Source of the DNA: JAWWOL01 sp963797535 | GTDB lineage: Bacteria > Actinomycetota > Actinomycetes > JAWWOL01 | DNA: 64,000 nt | Reading direction: 5' to 3' | Assembly: GCA_963797535.1 (NCBI GenBank) | Contig: CAWCPQ010000001.1 | Coordinates: 2,914,001-2,978,000, forward strand | Shown: positions 54,448-62,278 of the stretch, piece after piece | Numbering within the stretch: position 1 is the stretch's first letter | Layout: each line of letters starts with the position of its first letter | Notes under the pieces: model-generated | Told to the model about the DNA's origin: nothing | Database searches by the model: none | The model's input: only the letters and a program-made list of their open reading frames with translations | Program-made: the position numbers and the translations under genes

Positions 54448-55455
54448 TCAGCTGCCGAGCGTCGCGACGAGGATCGCCTTGATGGTGTGCAGGCGGTTTT
54501 CGGCCTGGTCGAACACGATGCTCGCCGGCGACTCGAAGACTTCGCCCGTGACCTCGAGGCCGTCGTTCATGCCGGTGTGGCTCATGATCTCGGCGCCGAC
54601 GATGGTGTTCGGGTCGTGGAACGCCGGCAGGCAGTGCATGAACTTCACCCGTGGGTTCCCCGATGCCTTGAGCAGGGCGCTGTTGACTTGGTACGGCTTC
54701 AGCTGGCCGACCCGATCGGTCCAGACGTCCTTCGCCTCACCCATGGACACCCACACGTCGGTGTGGATGAAGTCGACCCCCTGTACGGCTTCTGCTGCTT
54801 GCGTGGCGATGGTGATCCGGGCGCCGGTACGGCCGGCGATCTCCTCCGCCAGGTCGACCACGTCCTTGGGCGGGTGCAGCTCCGGCGGCCCGGCGAGACG
54901 GACGTCGCTGCCCATCAGCGCGCCCATGATCAGCAGTGACCGGCCCATGTTGAAACGGCAGTCGCCGACGTAGGCGTAGCTGAGCGCGTCGTAGGGCTTG
55001 TTGCTCGACTCGTGCATGGTGAGGAAGTCGGCGAGCATCTGGGTGGGGTGCCACTCGGCGGTGAGGCCGTTGTAGACGGGGACGCCCGCGTTCTCCGCGA
55101 GCTCTTCCACCTCGGCCTGGGTGTTGCCGCGGAACTCGATCGCGTCGTACATGCGTCCCAGCACCCGAGCGGTGTCGGCGATCGACTCCTTGTGGCCCAG
55201 CTGGGAGCCAGTGGGGTCGAGGTAGGTGACGTGAGCGCCCTGGTCGAAGGCCGCGACCTCGAAGGAGGACCTGGTCCGGGTCGAGGACTTCTCGAAGATG
55301 AGTGCGATCTCCTTGCCCTCGAGCCGCTTCGCCTCGTTCCCCGCGTACTTTGCCTGCTTGAGCGCGCTGGCCAGCTGCAGCAGGAATTGCAGCTCACGTG
55401 GCTGAAAGTCGATTTCCTTCACGAAGTTGCGGTTTCTCAAGTTGAACGACATCAC
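54448..55455 (-). CDS. arcB: Ornithine carbamoyltransferase, catabolic
   Basis: 335-aa enzyme forming carbamoyl phosphate and ornithine from citrulline in the arginine deiminase pathway. Carbamoyl-phosphate loop FEKSSTRTRSSFEVA, HPTQMLAD, ornithine loop DVWVSMGE and catalytic FMHCLPAFHD are present. The position between arcA and arcD indicates the catabolic rather than biosynthetic role. The protein starts MMSFNLRNRNF; either Met may be used. Confidence 0.93.
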   Translation of the reverse strand: MMSFNLRNRNFVKEIDFQPRELQFLLQLASALKQAKYAGNEAKRLEGKEIALIFEKSSTRTRSSFEVAAFDQGAHVTYLDPTGSQLGHKESIADTARVLGRMYDAIEFRGNTQAEVEELAENAGVPVYNGLTAEWHPTQMLADFLTMHESSNKPYDALSYAYVGDCRFNMGRSLLIMGALMGSDVRLAGPPELHPPKDVVDLAEEIAGRTGARITIATQAAEAVQGVDFIHTDVWVSMGEAKDVWTDRVGQLKPYQVNSALLKASGNPRVKFMHCLPAFHDPNTIVGAEIMSHTGMNDGLEVTGEVFESPASIVFDQAENRLHTIKAILVATLGS

Positions 55456-55470
55456 GAATCTCCCGGTGGA

Positions 55471-56691
55471 CTAGAACGCCGCGTCACGTTCGAGCGGACA
55501 GGTCATGCAGTGCGAACCGCCTCGGCCGCGGCCGAGCTCGAACCCCTCGATCGTGATTACTTCAATGCCAGCCTTGCGCAGTGCCGTGTTCGTCCCGACG
55601 TTGCGTTCGTACGCGACGACCACGCCGGGCTCGAGCGCGACGACATTGTTTCCGTCGTCCCACTGCTCGCGTTCGGCGGCGAACTGGTCGCCGCCGGTCT
55701 CGACCACGCGCATGTGCGGGATTCCCAGCGCCTTGGCCATGTGGTCGGTCAGCGGCCCGATCTGCTCCTCGACCACGAGGTCGTCCGCCGACTCGCCTGG
55801 CCGGATCGCCCAGGTCCGTGCGCCGCCGATCACTTGCGGGAACAGGGTCACCAGGTCCCGGTCGCACATCGTGATGACCGTGTCGAGGTGCATGTAGCTG
55901 CGGGACTTCGGAAGGCTGACGCCGAGCACCTGCTTGGCCGAGCCGGTTCGGAACAGCGAGCGGGCGATCCACAGCACGGCCTGCGGGGTGGTCCGCTCGC
56001 CCATGCCGATCATGACGGTGCCGTTGCCGATCGGCTGGACGTCGCCGCCCTCGACGTGCGTGCGGCCCCACTGCTCGTCGGAGCCACCGAGCCAGATCGG
56101 GAACTTCTCGGCCTCGAACATCGGGTGGAACCGGTAGATCGCCTCGACGAGCATCGTCTCCGGCTGGCGGGCCGGCTTCGTCATCGGATTGATGGTGACG
56201 CCTTCGAAGATCCAGCACGACGGGTCGCGCTGGAACAAGAAGTTGGGCAACGGGGGCAGCAACATGCTGGTCGGGTCCGCGGACTCCCACACCAAGCCGA
56301 TGTTCTGCGCGACCTCGCTCCTGGTGATGCCACCGATGAGGAATTCGGCCACCTGTGCGGCGTCTGCACTTTCCACCCATTCGCGGGCACGGGTCGCGGC
56401 GGTGATGCCGACCTGGCGCTCGCTGAGAATGTGGTCGCACACCCAGTCCGTCACGCCGGGTCGGGCGAGTGCTTCGGCCAGGAGGCGCTCGGCCTCGAAC
56501 ACCTCCACCCCGCGGTCGCGCATGGCCTCCACGAACATGTCGTGCTCGGCCCTCGCCTGCTTCACCCAGAGCACGTCGTCGAACAGCAAGTCAGCAGCGT
56601 TGGACGGTGTCAGCCGCGTGTGCTCCAGGCCTGGCCGGTGGACCATAACTTGACGTAGCTTGCCGACCTCGGAATAGACGCCGAATGACAT
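55471..56691 (-). CDS. arcA: Arginine deiminase
   Basis: 406-aa guanidino-modifying enzyme hydrolysing arginine to citrulline and ammonia. Start at MSFGVYSEVGKLRQVMVHRP. Substrate and catalytic motifs: FQRDPSCWI (Asp), GRTHVEGGDVQPI (Glu), YMHLDTVITMCD (His/Asp) and the C-terminal catalytic Cys395 in GGSHCMTCPLERD. Lies 25 bp after arcC and 15 bp before arcB. No damage seen. Confidence 0.95.
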   Translation of the reverse strand: MSFGVYSEVGKLRQVMVHRPGLEHTRLTPSNAADLLFDDVLWVKQARAEHDMFVEAMRDRGVEVFEAERLLAEALARPGVTDWVCDHILSERQVGITAATRAREWVESADAAQVAEFLIGGITRSEVAQNIGLVWESADPTSMLLPPLPNFLFQRDPSCWIFEGVTINPMTKPARQPETMLVEAIYRFHPMFEAEKFPIWLGGSDEQWGRTHVEGGDVQPIGNGTVMIGMGERTTPQAVLWIARSLFRTGSAKQVLGVSLPKSRSYMHLDTVITMCDRDLVTLFPQVIGGARTWAIRPGESADDLVVEEQIGPLTDHMAKALGIPHMRVVETGGDQFAAEREQWDDGNNVVALEPGVVVAYERNVGTNTALRKAGIEVITIEGFELGRGRGGSHCMTCPLERDAAF

Positions 56692-56716
56692 GACCGTCCC
56701 TCTCAAATTCGGTGGT

Positions 56717-57670
56717 TCAGGCGGGCTGGGCTGAGCCGAACTCGATACCTTCGACATCCGTGGAGATACGCGTGCCCGCGTCGCCGGCCAGCATCGCCGC
56801 TATGTCTACGAGGGCGCCGATCGTCGCTGGTTTGCCTGTGGCGCGGGTGAAGTCACACGCCGCCAGGACTTTGGGCAGCATCGATCCGGCGGCGAACTCG
56901 GAACGCAGGTCGCCCTCGATCACGTCCGGGTGGACTCGGCGGATCGACTGCTGGTCGGGCCGGCCGAAGTGCACGTAGGCCGCAGGCGCGTCGGTCGCGA
57001 GGATCAAGGCGTCGGCGTCGATGTCGCGCGCCAGCAATGCGCTCGCATGATCCTTGTCGATTACCGCCTCGATGCCGATCAGCTTTCCCTGCTGGTCATA
57101 GGCGGTGGGGATGCCGCCACCTCCTGCACAGATCACAACGCAGCCGCGCTCGAGCAGCCACCTGATCGGCCGGCGCTCGAAGATCCGGCGGGGGGCCGGT
57201 GACGGCACTACCCGCCGCATGCTGTCCCCATCCGGCTTGAACACCCAACCCCGGTCTCCGGCCAGCTTGTCAGCCTCCGCTGCGGTGTAGATCGGCCCGA
57301 TCGGCTTTGTCGGACTGGCAAAGGCCGGGTCGTCAGGGTCGACCTCGATCATGGTCAGCAGTGCGGCCAAGGGCTTTTCGGCCGGAAGCCGGTTGCCCAG
57401 CTCCTGCTCGACCAGGTAGCCGATCATTCCCTGCGTCTCGGCGCCCAGGACATCCAGCGGGGACTCTGCCGGACCCTGGTAGGCAGCTTCTTCCAGGGCG
57501 AGCAAGCCGATCTGCGGACCGTTGCCGTGCGACACGACCAGCTCGTGCAGCTGGGCAATGGGCGCCAGCTGGTCGCACGCAACGCCGACGTTGACTCGCT
57601 GGGTCTCGACGGTCATCGGCTGTCCGCGTCGCAGCAGTGCATTACCGCCGAGCGCAACCACAACCCTCAC
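56717..57670 (-). CDS. arcC: Carbamate kinase
   Basis: 317-aa enzyme making ATP from carbamoyl phosphate, the energy-yielding step of the pathway. Start GTG at 57670 gives VRVVVALGGNALLRRGQ, the family N-terminus; the frame is open further upstream but without family sequence. Other blocks: VVSHGNGPQIGLLALE, CAGGGGIPTAYD, VIDKDHASALLA, TDAPAAYVHFG. First gene of the operon. AAGGTGG precedes the start by 10 nt. Confidence 0.92.
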   Translation of the reverse strand: MRVVVALGGNALLRRGQPMTVETQRVNVGVACDQLAPIAQLHELVVSHGNGPQIGLLALEEAAYQGPAESPLDVLGAETQGMIGYLVEQELGNRLPAEKPLAALLTMIEVDPDDPAFASPTKPIGPIYTAAEADKLAGDRGWVFKPDGDSMRRVVPSPAPRRIFERRPIRWLLERGCVVICAGGGGIPTAYDQQGKLIGIEAVIDKDHASALLARDIDADALILATDAPAAYVHFGRPDQQSIRRVHPDVIEGDLRSEFAAGSMLPKVLAACDFTRATGKPATIGALVDIAAMLAGDAGTRISTDVEGIEFGSAQPA

Positions 57671-57843
57671 ACTGACCGACCACCTTGTCCGTCGAATGTC
57701 ACGCCTCGTGGGTCCGCGGCTGGTGGCCGCGAACCGTTGGGTGGAGTCTCGCCAGCCCGCACCAGGCGTTACATCACCCGGAAAGGATGAACGCAGCCTT
57801 GCCAAGAGGCCGTACGGACTCCCCCCGAATACGCAGGATTGCA

Positions 57844-57863
57844 CTGCCATTAACAATGGGCAG
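57844..57863. promoter_or_regulatory. Imperfect palindrome between arcC and the divergent gene
   Basis: CTGCCATT-AAC-AATGGGCAG is an inverted repeat with one bulged base, about 50 bp upstream of the gene at 57913 and 175 bp upstream of arcC. It could be an operator controlling one or both promoters. Confidence 0.4.
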
Positions 57864-57900
57864 CACAAAGATGAACGCGGGGCTCAACCCCATTCTTCGC

Positions 57901-57906
57901 TAGGGT
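57901..57906 (+). promoter_or_regulatory. -10 box TAGGGT, leaderless promoter
   Basis: TAGGGT plus exactly 6 nt precedes the ATG at 57913, with no ribosome site. Confidence 0.6.
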
Positions 57907-57912
57907 GCTCGC

Positions 57913-58296
57913 ATGGACGAGAAGTACTACCTGGCGTGGGACCCCAGTCGGCCCGTCCTGCACGAGGTGCTGGGGGCAGGGGTATGGGTCCAGGCTGAGG
58001 ACGACGCCTATCTGGCCCTGCTTGCCGACCTGCTGAAGCAGGCGCCGGCGGAAGGGTTCGACGTTCTCAGCGACGCACGTGGCTACACGATGCAGACCGA
58101 GAGCTCCAGCGACGACGAGTCCTACGACATGCTCGCAGTTGCCGGCTGCCGACGGTTCGTCCAGATCGTCAGCAAGGCAAGTGTCGGCATGCAGACCGCC
58201 CGGATGATCCGCGGCTCGGCCGAGGGCAGCCGGCTGGAGTTTCACGCGTGCGCAACGCTGGAGGAAGCGTCGGGCCTGCTCGCCCAGCCCTGGTGA
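57913..58296 (+). CDS. Small cytosolic protein of unknown function, possibly SpoIIAA/STAS-like
   Basis: 127 aa, leaderless start. No signal or helix. The alternation of strands and helices (VLHEVLGAGVWVQAEDDAYL, FDVLSDARGYTMQ, FVQIVSKASVGMQTARMIRG, LEFHACATLEEASGLL) resembles SpoIIAA-like or STAS-like single-domain folds, in which a DAR-type loop is common. I cannot assign a function. It is divergent from the arc operon and convergent with the DUF5324-like gene. Confidence 0.7.
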   Translation: MDEKYYLAWDPSRPVLHEVLGAGVWVQAEDDAYLALLADLLKQAPAEGFDVLSDARGYTMQTESSSDDESYDMLAVAGCRRFVQIVSKASVGMQTARMIRGSAEGSRLEFHACATLEEASGLLAQPW

Positions 58297-58313
58297 GCCG
58301 CGGATCCCGTCGC

Positions 58314-59012
58314 TCAGTCGTTGCTGGAGTCCTCGGCCGGAACGCTCTCGTCCTCGTCGACGGCCGGGTGCAGGCTCTCGGGGATCGTCACGGTTGAGGG
58401 TCGCAGCGGGATCGGTGCCACGGTCAGCCCGCGGGCGGCCACCCGCCGTCCGACCTCGGCCGCTGCCGCACCGAGCAGGGCGCCGAGCAGGAGCGCCCCG
58501 ATGATGCCGAACGGGCCGCGGCGCCTCGGCCGCTGACCGCGCAGGGCAGCGATCGCTCCGAGCCCACGGATGGCTGCCTCGACGCGTACCGGCTCGCTGC
58601 GCACGACGGCGGTGTCGATCGCGGCCAGCACAGCCGGCGCCACCGTCTCCTTCGTCGCGGTGCTGGCGGCGTCGAGACCGGGCTTGATCTTTTCCGTGGC
58701 GATGCGTCGCCCCTGTCCGGCTGCAGCGACTGCAGCCTTGCTGGCCACCGGGCCGACTCGGTCGCGAGCCCCGGCGGCGTACGGCTCGACCACGTCGCGC
58801 AGGGTGATCAGGAAAGGCTGCGCCCGCTCCTGGGCGATGATCACGTAGGGGGTGACCCGCTCGAGCGCCGTGTTCACGTAGGGCTCAGCCGTGACCCGGG
58901 CTTGCTGGACGCGAGGGGCGATTGCCACGGCGGCGTCGGACGCCCGTTCGCGCAGCAGGGCCAGGTTGGCCCCTGTGCTGGCGCGGTCGGAAACATTTCG
59001 GGATCGGAACAC
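58314..59012 (-). CDS. DUF5324-like helical protein with C-terminal membrane segment
   Basis: 232 aa from the GTG at 59012, chosen for GGAGG 6 nt upstream. The first two thirds is a chain of amphipathic helices rich in Ala, Arg and Val with repeated phrases (APRVQQARVTAEPYVNTALE, ERVTPYVIIAQERAQPFL). A short Gly/Ala/Leu-rich helix follows (FGIIGALLLGALLGAAAAEV), then an acidic tail. Similar proteins (DUF5324) are known next to ppiA in Streptomyces. Function unknown. Confidence 0.65.
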   Translation of the reverse strand: MFRSRNVSDRASTGANLALLRERASDAAVAIAPRVQQARVTAEPYVNTALERVTPYVIIAQERAQPFLITLRDVVEPYAAGARDRVGPVASKAAVAAAGQGRRIATEKIKPGLDAASTATKETVAPAVLAAIDTAVVRSEPVRVEAAIRGLGAIAALRGQRPRRRGPFGIIGALLLGALLGAAAAEVGRRVAARGLTVAPIPLRPSTVTIPESLHPAVDEDESVPAEDSSND

Positions 59013-59236
59013 GGTGCACCTCCGGACAAGGGGTTCTTCGGGCACCTGCCCACCGTGGGCGGGTGCCAACCGTTCTTGCTCACTTCCGATCATGATCCTC
59101 CCGTCGCCGGGTGGTCCACTCGCCAGGGTCGACTCGGGCGTCGCTCAGGCGTGGCAGGATGGGATGCCGCGGCCGAGACCCCTCCGCCAGCGCTCAGTCC
59201 GACGTACGACATCGCTTGGTTTCCAGGAGGACCCCC

Positions 59237-59761
59237 GTGGCCGAAGAGCTCTACGCAACCCTGCACACCTCGATGGGCGACATCGAAGTTCAGCTCTTCC
59301 CCAACCAGGCACCCAAGACGGTCGCCAACTTCGTCGGCCTCGCTGAGGGCGACAAGGAGTGGACCGACCCGCGCACCGGGCAGAAGTCCACGGACGCGCT
59401 CTACAGCGGCACGATCTTCCACCGGGTGATCCCGAACTTCATGATCCAGGGCGGCGACCCGCTCGGTTCCGGTACGGGCGGCCCCGGCTACCGCTTCGGC
59501 GACGAGATCCACCCCGACCTGGCCTTCACCAAGCCCTACCTGCTGGCGATGGCCAACGCCGGGCCCGGCACCAACGGCTCGCAGTTCTTCATCACGGTGG
59601 CCCCCACCGGCTGGCTGACCGGTAAGCACACCATCTTCGGTGAGGTCACCAAGGGTGCCGACGTGGTCGACGCGATCGCGACCGCGAAGACCGGGGCGAT
59701 GGACCGCCCGACCACCCCGATCACCGTGGACTCGGTCACCATCGACCGTCGCGAGGGCTGA
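59237..59761 (+). CDS. ppiA: Peptidyl-prolyl cis-trans isomerase, cyclophilin type
   Basis: 174-aa cytosolic cyclophilin (Rv0009 counterpart). GTG at 59237 with AGGAGG 6 nt upstream. Catalytic region: FHRVIPNFMIQGGDPLGSGT (Arg of the active site), LAMANAGPGTNGSQFFIT and HTIFGEV. No signal peptide. The rhomboid gene starts 22 bp later, so the two are probably cotranscribed. Confidence 0.95.
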   Translation: MAEELYATLHTSMGDIEVQLFPNQAPKTVANFVGLAEGDKEWTDPRTGQKSTDALYSGTIFHRVIPNFMIQGGDPLGSGTGGPGYRFGDEIHPDLAFTKPYLLAMANAGPGTNGSQFFITVAPTGWLTGKHTIFGEVTKGADVVDAIATAKTGAMDRPTTPITVDSVTIDRREG

Positions 59762-59783
59762 CCGGCTCCGGCCGCCACCGACG

Positions 59784-60665
59784 ATGACGGACATTCCCCC
59801 GCCCCCCGTCGCTCCAGCGTCCCTGGTGGCGACGGGGCGCGGGCCGGTCCCCTGCTACCGCCACGGCGACCGGATGACCGCGATCCGCTGCTCGCGCTGC
59901 GAGCGGCCGATCTGCCCGGACTGCATGCACGACGCACCGGTCGGGTTCCAGTGCCCGGTGTGCGTCAAGGAAGGCCGACCCACGCTGCCGCGTACGGTGG
60001 CCGGCGCCCGGTTCTCGGGTCGCCAGGGCATCGTCAGCTACACCCTGGTCGCCGCCAACGCGCTCGTCTACGTACTGCACGGCCAGGGCACGGCCCACCG
60101 GGGCAACTGGGCGCTGTGGCCGATCGGCGTGAAGTACAACGACGAGTACTACCGGCTGTTCACCGCCGGCTTCGTCCACTTCGGCTTCGTTCACATCGCG
60201 TTCAACATGATCGCCTTGATCAGCATCGGACCCCAGCTCGAGTCGGTCCTCGGCAAGGTGCGCTTCACCGCGCTGTACTTCGTGTCGATGGCGGGCGCCT
60301 CAGCGCTGAGCTACCTGCTGCTGCCGATCAACACGCTGGGCGGCGGCGCCTCCGGAGCGATCTTCGGGCTGATGGGCGGCCTGTTCGTCGTTGCCCGCCG
60401 GCTCAACCTCGACACCCGGCAGATCACCGGCTGGATCGTCTACTCGCTCGTCTTCAGCTTCCTGCCCGGCCTCAACGTGGACTGGCGCGGGCACATTGGT
60501 GGCCTCGTCACGGGTGCTGCGGTCACCTACGTCATGGTGCACGCGCCGCAGAAGCACCGGGTGCTCTACCAGGCCGGCGCCGTGGTGGCCGGTTTCGCGG
60601 TTGCGGCCCTGATCGTGGTCATCCGCTCGGCCACGTTCCCGGCGCTGCCGGGATTCCCGACGTGA
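59784..60665 (+). CDS. Rhomboid family intramembrane serine protease with N-terminal zinc finger
   Basis: 293 aa. The N-terminus is a B-box-like zinc finger (CYRHGDRMTAIRCSRCERPI, CPDCMHDAP, CPVC). Six helices follow with the rhomboid features HFGFVHIAFNMIAL, the catalytic Ser in GGGASGAIFGLMGGL and the catalytic His in DWRGHIGGLVTG. Both catalytic residues are present, so it should be active. Substrates unknown. Ends at a strong bidirectional terminator. Confidence 0.9.
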   Translation: MTDIPPPPVAPASLVATGRGPVPCYRHGDRMTAIRCSRCERPICPDCMHDAPVGFQCPVCVKEGRPTLPRTVAGARFSGRQGIVSYTLVAANALVYVLHGQGTAHRGNWALWPIGVKYNDEYYRLFTAGFVHFGFVHIAFNMIALISIGPQLESVLGKVRFTALYFVSMAGASALSYLLLPINTLGGGASGAIFGLMGGLFVVARRLNLDTRQITGWIVYSLVFSFLPGLNVDWRGHIGGLVTGAAVTYVMVHAPQKHRVLYQAGAVVAGFAVAALIVVIRSATFPALPGFPT

Positions 60666-60688
60666 GTTGTCCCCATTGGGGACAACTC
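60664..60688. terminator. Bidirectional terminator between rhomboid gene and crgA
   Basis: GAGTTGTCCCC-ATT-GGGGACAACTC is a perfect 11-bp inverted repeat with a 3-nt loop, placed exactly between the convergent ends of the rhomboid gene and crgA. Confidence 0.78.
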
Positions 60689-60721
60689 CTGTGGAGAACT
60701 ACACCGGTGTAACTCGCGCGG

Positions 60722-60979
60722 TCAGCGCCAGCGGGTGGACAGCACGAAGCCAACGATGAGGAAGCCGAAGCCGATGGCGAGGTTCCAGGTCTCGATGGCG
60801 GCGATCGGGGCCTTGCCGTTGCCGAGGTAGTAGACGACCAGCCAGGCAACGCCGATCAGGAACGCCGTCGCCATCGCCGGGCCGACCCACGGCTGCCCGT
60901 ACTTCTTGCGGTTGGCCGCGCTGTTCACCGCCGGGGCGGAGGACGAGCTGGCCTTCTTGCGGACTCGGGACTTCGGCAC
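60722..60979 (-). CDS. crgA: Cell division protein CrgA
   Basis: 85-aa divisome protein. GTG at 60979 (GAGGAAA upstream) gives VPKSRVRKKASSSSAP. Two helices (PAMATAFLIGVAWLVVYYLG and NLAIGFGFLIVGFVLSTRWR) with a short loop match CrgA. It interacts with FtsZ, FtsQ, FtsI and wall synthases in Mycobacterium and Streptomyces. Position near ppiA and the sortase is standard. Confidence 0.93.
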   Translation of the reverse strand: MPKSRVRKKASSSSAPAVNSAANRKKYGQPWVGPAMATAFLIGVAWLVVYYLGNGKAPIAAIETWNLAIGFGFLIVGFVLSTRWR

Positions 60980-61212
60980 GGTGGTTTCCTCACAGGTTCG
61001 GCCGTCGATGATGGCGTTGGCGTGGGGCACGGGCCAATCCGGCCTCATCGGCGGGTTGCTCGGGTTAGCGTAGTCGCCGACGGCCCGGATTTGCGGCCGG
61101 TTCGCTCTCTTTTCGGCGCTGCACCTGCCGATGACGTGGTGAACGACGAACAGGCCAGCCCGATCGGAGAACCCACCAGCATGACCAGGGCCGGACGCTC
61201 GGCAGGAGCGTC

Positions 61213-62004
61213 ATGACCGACGTCTCCGACCCCGAGGCGCCCGCCGCCACTGCTCCGGGGCGGAGCGGCTGGGACACGGTCCGGCTCATCGTCTCCGGCA
61301 TCGGCCAGACGCTGATCACCGCCGGTCTGGTCACCCTGCTGTTCGTCGGTTACGAGCTGTGGTTCACCGGCATCTACACCCACCATCAGCAGCAGCTGGC
61401 CGAGAAGCAGATCCAGCAGACCTTCACCGCCGAGCGGGCACCCGCTGCCGCCGGCACCACGACGGGCAAGGCGCCGCCGGCGGTCAAGCCGCTCAAGCAC
61501 GCGAAGAACGGCGACGTGGTCTACCCGCCGGTCGCCCACGGCTCCGCCCAGACCATCCTGTACGTGCCGCGGCTCGGCGCCGGCTACCACTACGTCGTGG
61601 TCGAGGGTGTCGACCGGGACGACCTGAAGAAGGGGCCGGGGCACTACCCCGGCACCGCGCTGCCCGGCCAGGCCGGCAACCTCGTCATCTCCGGGCACCG
61701 CACGACCTATCTCGCCCCGTTCAACCGGATGGACGAGCTCAAGCCCGGCGACCCGGTGATCTTCGAGATGGCCGACGGTTGGTACACGTACAAGGTCGTC
61801 AACACGGAGATCGTCTCCCCGACATCGACCTATGTGATCGACAACCCCTACCCGGACAAGCGGCCGGTCGGGCGCAGCTTCACGTTCACGACCTGCAACC
61901 CCAAGTACTCCGCCAGGCAGCGGTTGGTCGTGTACGGGACCTACGTCTCGCACACGCCGTTCAACAAGCCGCCCGCCGGCATCGACGTCGTGAAGGGCGG
62001 CTGA
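61213..62004 (+). CDS. Class E sortase
   Basis: 263-aa membrane transpeptidase that anchors surface proteins. One N-terminal helix (LIVSGIGQTLITAGLVTLLF), a linker, then the sortase barrel: VVEGVDRDDLKKGPGHYPGT, catalytic His in NLVISGHRTTY, catalytic Cys in FTFTTCNPKYSARQRLVVYG with the downstream Arg. Class E is inferred from length and motif form. No LAXTG-type substrate is visible in the window. Divergent from crgA. Confidence 0.92.
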   Translation: MTDVSDPEAPAATAPGRSGWDTVRLIVSGIGQTLITAGLVTLLFVGYELWFTGIYTHHQQQLAEKQIQQTFTAERAPAAAGTTTGKAPPAVKPLKHAKNGDVVYPPVAHGSAQTILYVPRLGAGYHYVVVEGVDRDDLKKGPGHYPGTALPGQAGNLVISGHRTTYLAPFNRMDELKPGDPVIFEMADGWYTYKVVNTEIVSPTSTYVIDNPYPDKRPVGRSFTFTTCNPKYSARQRLVVYGTYVSHTPFNKPPAGIDVVKGG

Positions 62005-62007
62005 GCC

Positions 62008-62268
62008 ATGTACGTCTGGATCTGGCGCAAGCTGCCCGGCGGCACGCCGGGCAAGCTGCTCGGCTCCGCGGTGATCCTGGCCGGGGTCGTGGCGGTGCTG
62101 CTGCTGGTGGTCTTCCCGTGGGCCGAGCCGCGGCTGCCGTTCAACAACGTCAACGTCGACCAGCCGTCGACGCAGAACGGCCCAGCGGTGTCTCCGTCGG
62201 CGCCGGTCACGACGGTCAGTCCCACCAGCACCGCCGTCCTCCACCCCTCGGCCACTCCGCACGCGTAG
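62008..62268 (+). CDS. Small single-pass membrane protein downstream of sortase
   Basis: 86 aa, 3 bp after the sortase stop. A short basic N-terminus, one helix (AVILAGVVAVLLLVVFPWAE) and a Ser/Thr/Pro-rich outer tail (PSTQNGPAVSPSAPVTTVSP). Such a protein follows class E sortases in other actinobacteria as I recall. It lacks a sorting signal; possible roles are accessory factor or anchor. Confidence 0.75.
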   Translation: MYVWIWRKLPGGTPGKLLGSAVILAGVVAVLLLVVFPWAEPRLPFNNVNVDQPSTQNGPAVSPSAPVTTVSPTSTAVLHPSATPHA

Positions 62269-62278
62269 CATTCCGCAG

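Noticed and set aside
48025..58313. Integrative element at tRNA-Ala
   Set aside because: I found no integrase, and no second copy of the tRNA 3' end near 58.3 kb that could serve as an attachment repeat, so only an unexplained accessory block is claimed.
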